5,922 bases of DNA. Origin: Planctomycetia bacterium. GTDB lineage: Bacteria > Planctomycetota > UBA11346. The DNA is taken from positions 1 to 5,922 of the forward strand of contig SYDV01000367.1 in assembly GCA_005801395.1 (NCBI GenBank). Direction: 5' to 3'. The notes under the pieces were generated by a model. That model did no database searches and was not told the origin of the DNA. It saw only the letters and a program-made list of their open reading frames with translations. Positions 1 to 4,150 of this stretch are shown here, in pieces (position 1 is the first letter of the stretch; the number at the start of each line of letters is the position of its first letter). The position numbers and the translations under genes are program-made.

Positions 1-190
1 CAACGACATCCTGTACGGCGATCGCCATGGATTGCGCCACTGATTGGGCAACCATATTGTTCCCCTGTTGCGTCGGGGCACCTGGGGAAACTGTTCCTCC
101 CGAATTACCAGGAGAGGTTCCGGTAACCATGGAATTGATTTGGCCTACCGCCACTTGCATGAGTTCATTATTCGTGTCTGGGGGACTCAT
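1..190 (-). CDS. Diverged RebB-like protein, 3' end beyond the window
   Basis: Partial gene; only the first 63 codons are inside the window. It starts at ATG 190 (minus), preceded by a weak purine stretch (AGAGCGAG). The protein begins MSPPDTNNELMQVAVGQINS. The VGQINS segment lines up with the VNGQITDA motif of the neighbouring Reb proteins, and MVAQSVAQSMAIAVQDVV (residues 45-62) lines up with their alanine-rich helix (NSVAMAAANAV). Between these lies a Gly/Pro/Thr/Ser-rich insert (about residues 25-43) in place of the usual LGEAPAMAMGSLYQ segment. It is the most diverged member of the array and the last in transcription order. Family membership rests on position and these two alignable blocks; the missing C-terminus would help decide. 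A structural or accessory R-body subunit is an inference. Confidence 0.6.
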   Translation of the reverse strand, partial: MSPPDTNNELMQVAVGQINSMVTGTSPGNSGGTVSPGAPTQQGNNMVAQSVAQSMAIAVQDVV

Positions 191-287
191 TGTTAATTCT
201 CGCTCTTCGTTGATCGTTTATTTACCAGAAAATATTCGTCATCTAACTATTCGTCGTCAAATAATTCATGAATCCGCTGTCAGGATA

Positions 288-539
288 TTATGCTTTTACC
301 GTCGACATAATTCGTTGGCAGGCCATAGCGACGATGACTGTTTCCACTTGTTTTGCCGCATACTGTGTTGAACCGGCATTGTGCATAATTAAGGCCAACG
401 AGTGTGCTAATGACTCATAGGTAACCGCCTGTGACTCGGCTCGCGCTTGCCCTACCACTGCCAATGAGGTGAGTTTAACCGCGTCCTTTATTTTCCCATT
501 TACGGTTACATCTTCTGCTGGCTCCGGCGTATCTGGCAT
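288..539 (-). CDS. Diverged RebB-family protein (83 aa)
   Basis: Small protein of the RebB (R-body) family. I start it at ATG 539, which has AAGGA 8 nt upstream; an in-frame ATG at 572 has its purine run only 2 nt away and would add 11 residues not seen in the paralogues. The motif VNGKIKDAV (about residues 13-21) matches VNGQITDAI of the other copies. YESLAHSLALIMHNA (about 43-57) matches SLYQTIGNSVAMAAANA. The hallmark APAMAMGSLYQ is replaced by ARAESQAVTYES, and the QQQ after NAVYA by TQYAAKQ. It carries a cysteine (MACQRI) absent from the canonical copies. The gene lies 85 nt after the upstream reb gene and 97 nt before the next. It may be a specialised minor subunit or a decaying copy; the intact frame favours a working gene. 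Confidence 0.75.
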   Translation of the reverse strand: MPDTPEPAEDVTVNGKIKDAVKLTSLAVVGQARAESQAVTYESLAHSLALIMHNAGSTQYAAKQVETVIVAMACQRIMSTVKA

Positions 540-609
540 GTCGTTTATCCTTGGTGATATGGTTGTACGCATTCCCTCAGTGAGGTGCGCTGATGAAACT
601 AGATCGTTA

Positions 610-623
610 AATTACCGGTAATT
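610..623. repeat. 14-bp perfect palindrome in reb intergenic space
   Basis: AATTACCGGTAATT is perfectly self-complementary and lies just past the stop codon (625-627) of the minus-strand reb gene. It could be a protein-binding operator or a short hairpin at the 3' end of that message. There is no T run of terminator type on the minus strand. The function is unknown. Confidence 0.45.
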
Positions 624-624
624 A

Positions 625-855
625 TTATTTTCTTCTCAGAAGCATTTGTACCGCCTGAACTGTCGCAGCCTGAAATAGCATATTTGTCTGTTGTTGCGCA
701 TAGACCGCATTCATTGCTGCAAGCGCTGTCGATTGCGCAAGATTCTGATACAAACTAGCCATCGCCATCGCTGGCGACTGAGCCACCACCATGGTGTTTA
801 CCTGGGTCATCGCATCAGTAATCCGACCATTCACTCGCGTAAGAGGATCATTCAT
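625..855 (-). CDS. RebB-family R-body protein (76 aa)
   Basis: RebB-type protein, predicted subunit of an R-body ribbon. The start is ATG 855 with GAGACGAG upstream. Visible motifs are VNGRITDAMTQVN (residues 8-20), SPAMAMASLYQNLAQS (about 27-42), AAMNAVYAQQQTN (about 46-58) and FQAATVQAV. These follow the order of the other copies, but sequence between motifs differs more (VVAQSP for VLGEAP, and a C-terminal LLRRK). The gene is separated from the promoter-proximal copies by a 140-nt gap holding a strong hairpin at 940-969, so its expression may be lower or separately driven. No signal peptide or membrane segment is seen, which fits a cytoplasmic inclusion body. Confidence 0.9.
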   Translation of the reverse strand: MNDPLTRVNGRITDAMTQVNTMVVAQSPAMAMASLYQNLAQSTALAAMNAVYAQQQTNMLFQAATVQAVQMLLRRK

Positions 856-939
856 TATTACTCGTCTCTATAAACAAAAGCTATGCTTTATTAAAAGATG
901 ATCTTAACATTACCTAATTTAATTGGCCTGGGAAAATGC

Positions 940-969
940 CGGTGGTTTTTCGCAATCGAAAAACCACCG
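940..969 (-). terminator. Strong hairpin, candidate partial terminator within the reb array
   Basis: A perfect 13-bp stem (CGGTGGTTTTTCG / CGAAAAACCACCG) with a 4-nt loop sits 26 nt after the stop of the reb gene at 996-1235. On the minus strand it is followed by GGCATTTTCC, so the U run is short (4). On the plus strand it is followed by ACACATTTTATTT. It may reduce transcription into the three distal reb genes or protect the 3' end of the proximal message. The stem is clear; terminator function is inferred. Confidence 0.5.
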
Positions 970-995
970 ACACATTTTATTTCGCCAACAAATAT

Positions 996-1235
996 TTACT
1001 TCAGCAGCGTTTTCATGCCAACCGTACTAGACGATTGATAAGTAACGTTTGCCTGTTGTTGAGCGTATACCGCATTAGCAGCTGCCATGGCTACGGAATT
1101 ACTAATGGTCTGATAGAGACTACCCATTGCCATCGCTGGGGCTGATGCCACCACGCTGACACTCGCCTGAGTAATGGCATCAGTAATTTGGCCATTAACC
1201 GTTGTTTGGGGTTCGTTGCTAGTTGGTGCTGGCAT
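996..1235 (-). CDS. RebB-family R-body protein (79 aa)
   Basis: RebB-type R-body subunit, moderately diverged from the three copies upstream. It starts at ATG 1235, only 21 nt after the stop of the previous reb gene, so the two are certainly co-transcribed; the ribosome site is weak (AAGAAAG, about 12 nt away). The N-terminus is Pro/Thr rich (residues 1-12), then VNGQITDAITQ (13-23), APAMAMGSLYQTISNSVAMA (32-51) and ANAVYAQQQANVTYQ, all nearly identical to the neighbours. It differs in the stretch SVSVVAS (for NVKVLGE) and in the C-terminal SSSTVGMKTLLK (for AATTVAVSHLING). It is the last gene before the 940-969 hairpin. Confidence 0.93.
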   Translation of the reverse strand: MPAPTSNEPQTTVNGQITDAITQASVSVVASAPAMAMGSLYQTISNSVAMAAANAVYAQQQANVTYQSSSTVGMKTLLK

Positions 1236-1256
1236 GTGTTATATTCGCTTTCTTAA

Positions 1257-1499
1257 TTAAGCCGCTGGCGGGTTAATAAGATGACTTATCGCCACCGTCG
1301 TGGCCGCTTGATAGGTCACGTTGGCTTGTTGCTGTGCATAAACCGCATTGGCTGCGGCCATGGCGACAGAGTTACCAATCGTTTGGTAGAGACTGCCCAT
1401 CGCCATCGCTGGGGCTTCGCCCAAAACTTTGACGTTGGTTTGAGTGATGGCGTCAGTGATCTGGCCATTTAGGGTGCTGAGAGGAGCTGCATCTGGCAT
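1257..1499 (-). CDS. RebB-family R-body protein (80 aa)
   Basis: Canonical RebB-type R-body subunit. The start is ATG 1499 with a weak AGAAAG 8 nt upstream. In order: a short N-terminus MPDAAPLST, LNGQITDAITQTNVKVLGEA (10-29), PAMAMGSLYQTIGNSVAMAA (30-49), ANAVYAQQQANVTYQAATTV (50-69), and a distinct C-terminus ISHLINPPAA. In its core (residues 11-68) it differs from the copy at 1753-1989 by a single residue. The DNA differs at many third codon positions, so the protein is held by selection. A stem-loop of the intergenic type (1529-1554) sits 30 nt upstream of the start, and the 163-bp inverted-repeat element lies further upstream. It is predicted to be cytoplasmic and alanine-rich helical. 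Confidence 0.94.
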   Translation of the reverse strand: MPDAAPLSTLNGQITDAITQTNVKVLGEAPAMAMGSLYQTIGNSVAMAAANAVYAQQQANVTYQAATTVAISHLINPPAA

Positions 1500-1528
1500 A
1501 ACATGTTCTTTCTAAGTGAGGGGTTAAA

Positions 1529-1554
1529 AATTAACGAAACACAGTTCGTTAATT
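1529..1554. repeat. Recurring intergenic stem-loop, copy 1 (upstream of a reb gene)
   Basis: A perfect 10-bp stem (AATTAACGAA / TTCGTTAATT) with a 6-nt loop lies 30 nt upstream of the reb start at 1499. On the minus strand it contains CGAACTGTGTTTCG. Two more copies, at 2020-2043 and 2061-2086, share the core CGAAC-N2-TG-N-TTCG, including loop bases. The constant distance from the start codon in two cases suggests a role in the mRNA (processing, stability or translation) or a protein-binding site. Confidence 0.6.
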
Positions 1555-1580
1555 ATCATAAAGACATAAATTCCACTCAA

Positions 1581-1743
1581 AGAAGCTGTCTGAAAACTCT
1601 CGGTCAACGATCGGCATGACATCAAATGTTCTACCAGCGTTGGAAAGACTCGCTAAAGCATCGCTATTCGTTCGAGCTTTCCGCCGTGGTGATGGCACCT
1701 AATTTTCGGCTTCGACCTTGGCGAGAGTTTTCAGACAGCTTCT
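1581..1743. mobile_element. MITE-like element, 163 bp with 22-bp perfect terminal inverted repeats
   Basis: The ends AGAAGCTGTCTGAAAACTCT+CG (1581-1602) and the exact reverse complement (1722-1743) enclose 119 bp with no reading frame of note. Inside, a second inverted repeat (GGAAAG-A-CTCG at 1642-1652 and CGAGCTTTCC at 1673-1682) lets the element fold as a nested hairpin. It sits in the 253-nt gap between two reb genes; removing it leaves 90 nt, close to the 95-nt gap between the previous pair, which fits an insertion. A 2-bp AA on both sides could be a target duplication, but the flanks are A-rich. The ends resemble IS5-type termini in style only; no transposase is present, so any movement would need one in trans. 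Confidence 0.7.
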
Positions 1744-1752
1744 AAAAGTTAA

Positions 1753-1989
1753 TTATTTACCGTTTACTAAATGACCGACAGCAACCGTGGTTGCCGCTTG
1801 ATAGGTCACGTTAGCTTGTTGTTGGGCATAAACCGCATTGGCTGCGGCCATCGCCACGGAATTACCAACGGTTTGGTATAAACTACCCATCGCCATCGCT
1901 GGGGCTTCGCCCAGAACTTTGACGTTGGTTTGAGTGATGGCGTCCGTGATTTGGCCGTTCATCGTACTGAGTGGTGCTGCATCTGGCAT
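1753..1989 (-). CDS. RebB-family R-body protein (78 aa)
   Basis: Canonical RebB-type R-body subunit, second gene after the sigma-54 promoter. It starts at ATG 1989 with GAAAGG 6 nt upstream. Blocks: MPDAAPLST, MNGQITDAITQTNVKVLGEA (10-29), PAMAMGSLYQTVGNSVAMAA (30-49), ANAVYAQQQANVTYQAATTV (50-69), AVGHLVNGK. The core differs from the first gene (2085-2324) by one Ile/Val change. Its stop codon lies 10 nt from the MITE-like element, so the insertion did not touch the frame but lengthened the following spacer. A copy of the intergenic stem-loop lies about 31 nt upstream of the start. Small Ala- and Gln-rich proteins of this type assemble into insoluble ribbons in studied R-bodies. Confidence 0.94.
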   Translation of the reverse strand: MPDAAPLSTMNGQITDAITQTNVKVLGEAPAMAMGSLYQTVGNSVAMAAANAVYAQQQANVTYQAATTVAVGHLVNGK

Positions 1990-2019
1990 AAAATACCTTT
2001 CTTGGTAAATGTTAGTGAC

Positions 2020-2043
2020 ATCGACGAATCATCGTTCGTCGAT
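2020..2043. repeat. Recurring intergenic stem-loop, copy 2 (upstream of a reb gene)
   Basis: A perfect 9-bp stem (ATCGACGAA / TTCGTCGAT) with a 6-nt loop, about 31 nt upstream of the reb start at 1989. On the minus strand the core reads CGAACGATGATTCG, matching the consensus shared with the copies at 1529-1554 and 2061-2086. Confidence 0.6.
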
Positions 2044-2060
2044 TATCGGTTTAATTTGAG

Positions 2061-2086
2061 AATCAACGAATCAGAGTTCGATGATT
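2061..2086. repeat. Recurring intergenic stem-loop, copy 3 (at the end of a reb gene)
   Basis: A 10-bp stem with one mismatch (AATCAACGAA / TTCGATGATT) and a 6-nt loop, overlapping the stop codon (2085-2087) of the first reb gene. The minus-strand core is CGAACTCTGATTCG. No U run follows on the minus strand (CTCAAATTAAA), so it is unlikely to be a simple intrinsic terminator. Confidence 0.55.
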
Positions 2087-2324
2087 ATTTTCCGTTGATA
2101 AGATGACTAACGGCAACGGTGGTCGCTGCTTGGTAAGTCACGTTGGCTTGCTGCTGTGCATAAACAGCGTTAGCAGCAGCCATGGCAACTGAATTGCCAA
2201 TAGTTTGGTATAAGCTACCCATGGCCATTGCTGGCGCTTCGCCCAAGACCTTCACATTGGTCTGGGTGATCGCGTCAGTAATCTGACCATTCACGGTGCT
2301 AAGAGCGGGGGCTGGATCGGCCAT
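2085..2324 (-). CDS. RebB-family R-body protein (79 aa), first gene of the array
   Basis: Canonical RebB-type subunit and first gene behind the sigma-54 promoter. The start is ATG 2324: AAGGAG (2331-2336) lies 6 nt upstream, the strongest ribosome site in the array. A longer frame opening at 2405 is rejected because it would read through the promoter. Order of blocks: MADPAPALST, VNGQITDAITQTNVKVLGEA (11-30), PAMAMGSLYQTIGNSVAMAA (31-50), ANAVYAQQQANVTYQAATTV (51-70), AVSHLINGK. The length fits the roughly 80-115 aa usual for RebA/B/D-type proteins. There is no signal peptide or membrane segment. By its position and ribosome site it is likely the most abundant product of the cluster. Which of RebA, RebB or RebD it matches functionally cannot be told from sequence. 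Confidence 0.95.
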   Translation of the reverse strand: MADPAPALSTVNGQITDAITQTNVKVLGEAPAMAMGSLYQTIGNSVAMAAANAVYAQQQANVTYQAATTVAVSHLINGK

Positions 2325-2360
2325 TTTTTTCTCCTTGGGTTTAAGATGGCGATTATCTAG

Positions 2361-2376
2361 AGCACATCTGGTGCCA
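2361..2376 (-). promoter_or_regulatory. Sigma-54 (RpoN) promoter of the reb array
   Basis: The minus strand reads TGGCACCAGATGTGCT. Against the sigma-54 consensus TGGCACG-N4-TTGCW it matches every defined position except two, with the invariant GG (-24) and GC (-12) at the correct 10-nt spacing. Transcription would start near 2350, giving a leader of about 26 nt before ATG 2324. An activator of the matching class is encoded just upstream (2638-3732). This is the best-supported regulatory site in the window. Confidence 0.85.
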
Positions 2377-2393
2377 ATTAAATAATTACCGCA

Positions 2394-2412
2394 CCCAGAA
2401 TGCATTTCTGGG
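2394..2412. promoter_or_regulatory. Dyad upstream of the sigma-54 promoter, possible activator site
   Basis: CCCAGAA-N5-TTCTGGG is a 7-bp perfect dyad centred about 53 nt upstream of the predicted transcription start. Bacterial enhancer-binding proteins with Fis-type domains bind such dyads, though usually 80-150 nt upstream. The dyad is clear; its use by the activator is a guess. Confidence 0.35.
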
Positions 2413-2439
2413 GTATTTACTCATAACTGATGCTTTTAT

Positions 2440-2488
2440 CTGGATGTGCGGTTTCTCATGACCATTATTTATGGCCGGATTCATCCAG
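2440..2488. repeat. Spaced inverted repeat CTGGATG / CATCCAG
   Basis: CTGGATG (2440-2446) and its reverse complement CATCCAG (2482-2488) are 35 nt apart, at roughly -90 to -138 relative to the predicted reb transcription start. This is the usual distance for enhancer-binding protein sites. The two 7-mers could be two half sites or a long-loop hairpin. Confidence 0.3.
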
Positions 2489-2498
2489 TTTTTTTTCG

Positions 2499-2561
2499 CA
2501 GTGGACGATTTCGTCCACTGAAAGACCAATCGAAATTCCCTAATATTTATCCTGGGTCTTT
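2499..2561. other. Two adjoining stem-loops downstream of the activator gene
   Basis: The first is a perfect 10-bp stem, CAGTGGACGA / TCGTCCACTG (2499-2520, 2-nt formal loop). It is followed at once by AAAGACC (2521-2527) pairing with GGTCTTT (2555-2561) over a 27-nt loop and ending in a T run on the plus strand. On the minus strand the T runs become A runs, so this is not a clear terminator for the activator gene. The plus strand has no gene reading into it. The structures may be binding sites or a 3' end of the activator message. Confidence 0.35.
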
Positions 2562-2637
2562 TTTCGTCCGATAATTATTTACCGGTGATTTTTTATTGGG
2601 GATGAACGCGCAGACTACGCAAACCAACGCCTGCCAG

Positions 2638-3732
2638 CTACAGAACTTGCCGTTCTATGACCTTGCGGTGAACACCTAATAAACGGGCTGCAGCACTTTT
2701 ATTGCCCGCTGATTCTCGCATCGCCAGCTCGATCATCGCCTTGGTAATCGCGCTCAATTTATCCGTCATATCTAAGCGTAACACGGCTGCCGCAACCGCC
2801 GCAATACCATCCTGAGCTGGTGATGTTGGCGGTAATGATGATGGCACAGACTGCACTGGTTTCGTAGGTAAAAATGGAGCCACGCTCTCAAACGTCATGA
2901 GCTGATCATCGCAAAGAATCGCCATGCGGTCGACGACTGATTTTAACTGTCGTACATTTCCTGGCCACGGCGAAGCGGCAAGCGCAACCAACGCTTCCGT
3001 GGTAAAGTGCATTTCTCGCACCTGATTCTCAGAAAATAATTCCACCAGACCAGGAATATCTTCTCGTCGTTGATCCAATGATGGCACTGATACCTCAAAC
3101 ACATTAAGCCGATAGAGTAGGTCCTCTCTAAACAACCCGCGTTCAACCATGGTCGGTAAATCTCGATGGGTTGCAGCAACTACTCGTCCTTGAAATGATC
3201 GCTCGCGCTGTGCTCCTAATGGGCGAAATAAACGAGTTTCTAAAACGCGCAATAATTTTGGCTGTAACGCCAAGGGTAATTCTCCAATTTCATCCAGAAA
3301 TAACGTGCCATCTCCAACCGATGAAAAAAAACCTTCGCGAACGACATCAGCACCAGTAAAAGCACCGCGTTCGTGGCCAAAAAGTTGCGATTCAATCAAA
3401 GCTTCCGGCAACGCGCCACAATTAATGGCCAACAGCGGCTTGTTACTTCGTGAACTTTGCTGGTGCAGGAACTGTGCCACGACTTCTTTACCCGCGCCCG
3501 TTGGGCCGGAAATTAACACGGGACGATCAGATGGCGCCAAACGCCGAACTAAACTGAGAACCTGTTGCCAGATCTGTGACCTTCCAGCCGGAGCATGTGC
3601 ATGAACCACAACGGGATGCGTCGAAGCAGCATCCAACGTTCGCGACCGCACCACACGTGGCGCTGGCCCGTTGGTATCGGCCTTGGATGTACCAGTTACA
3701 CTAGATTCTTCTAAAATCGAATAGACGGACAT
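2638..3732 (-). CDS. Sigma-54-dependent transcriptional activator without a sensor domain (364 aa)
   Basis: A bacterial enhancer-binding protein: an AAA+ ATPase that remodels RNA polymerase-sigma-54 to open promoters. Walker A GPTGAGKE (76-83), the sigma-54 contact loop GAFTGA (123-128), Walker B LFLDEIGE (144-151), the arginine-finger region FREDLLYRLN (201-210), and WPGNVRQL (256-263) are all intact. The C-terminus (about 342-361, NKSAAARLLGVHRKVIER) is a Fis-type helix-turn-helix that ends soon after the recognition helix. Only about 50 poorly conserved residues precede the AAA+ domain, so there is no receiver, GAF or PAS domain. This resembles PspF-type architecture, whose control comes from a partner protein or from expression level. 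The start is ATG 3732; a stop lies four codons upstream in frame, and no good ribosome site is visible. It lies upstream of, and on the same strand as, the reb array and its sigma-54 promoter, which it most likely activates. Confidence 0.95.
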   Translation of the reverse strand: MSVYSILEESSVTGTSKADTNGPAPRVVRSRTLDAASTHPVVVHAHAPAGRSQIWQQVLSLVRRLAPSDRPVLISGPTGAGKEVVAQFLHQQSSRSNKPLLAINCGALPEALIESQLFGHERGAFTGADVVREGFFSSVGDGTLFLDEIGELPLALQPKLLRVLETRLFRPLGAQRERSFQGRVVAATHRDLPTMVERGLFREDLLYRLNVFEVSVPSLDQRREDIPGLVELFSENQVREMHFTTEALVALAASPWPGNVRQLKSVVDRMAILCDDQLMTFESVAPFLPTKPVQSVPSSLPPTSPAQDGIAAVAAAVLRLDMTDKLSAITKAMIELAMRESAGNKSAAARLLGVHRKVIERQVL

Positions 3733-4150
3733 ACGCGGTTTTAATCATAGTAGAAGAAAGTGAATAAAAATGCCGCCAATCGATAGCGGATATTTTGATA
3801 TTTCAGCACCAAGTTGCATACGCCTAGCTCCAAAATTACTCCGACGCCTCATGGGCCGGAGTTCCCGGCATAGCGATGGTCGTGCCATTGTTATGGTAAT
3901 GAATTTCAACACGTACTGCATCCAAAACATCTACCTTCGAAGTATCTATCTTACTTGTTTGTAAGTTCCTGGTTCTAGAAAACGGCGAGAGAAGATCGGT
4001 GAAAGATTCAAACAACAAGATTGACGATCTTGAAATACACACAAAACCGACCACAAGATCGCCCACCATTTAAAGGTCACGACAGAGACCTACCAAGCAT
4101 TTAACGATTTCCCCTTGCGCGTACTCAAAGACTTACGGTACATAGCGCCA
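3733..4150. other. Intergenic region between divergent genes, no gene called with confidence
   Basis: This separates the minus-strand activator gene from the plus-strand HTH gene and should hold promoters for both. For the activator, TACTAT in the minus strand shortly upstream of ATG 3732 is a possible -10 box, without a good -35. A 6-bp hairpin CAAGAT-N5-ATCTTG lies at 4016-4032. The frame of the HTH gene is open upstream to a stop at 4031 but has no ATG there. I see no RNA gene, repeat or insertion sequence. Confidence 0.5.
3836..4069 (-). CDS. Possible small protein or gene remnant (77 codons), doubtful
   Basis: An open frame from ATG 4069 to TAA at 3836-3838. The C-terminal half (DTSKVDVLDAVRVEIHYHNN, then GTTIAMPGTPAHEASE) reads like a real folded-protein segment with ordinary codon use. 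The N-terminal half does not, and there is no ribosome site (GACCTTTAA precedes the ATG). I do not recognise a family. It could be the tail of a decayed gene, a short genuine gene, or chance. It lies in the same direction as the activator gene, 103 nt upstream of it. Confidence 0.2.
   Translation of the reverse strand: MVGDLVVGFVCISRSSILLFESFTDLLSPFSRTRNLQTSKIDTSKVDVLDAVRVEIHYHNNGTTIAMPGTPAHEASE

Noticed and set aside
27..371. Plus-strand open frame of 114 codons
   Set aside because: It lies opposite two reb-like genes, crosses their intergenic space and shows no family motif. The minus-strand frames carry the Reb signatures.
691..1472. Plus-strand frames at 691-873, 936-1145 and 1281-1472
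   Set aside because: His/Arg-rich shadows of the alanine-rich reb genes. They resemble each other only because the reb genes do.
2325..2405. Longer N-terminus for the first reb gene (start at 2405)
   Set aside because: It would read through the sigma-54 promoter and its transcript start, and the strong AAGGAG points to ATG 2324.
2499..2520. Hairpin as an intrinsic terminator of the activator gene
   Set aside because: In the direction of that gene the stem is followed by CGAAAAAAAA rather than T. The T run is on the plus strand ahead of the stem.
2943..3604. Frames at 2943-3179 (minus), 3171-3359 and 3305-3604 (plus)
   Set aside because: They lie inside the activator gene, which has all its AAA+ motifs in one intact frame.
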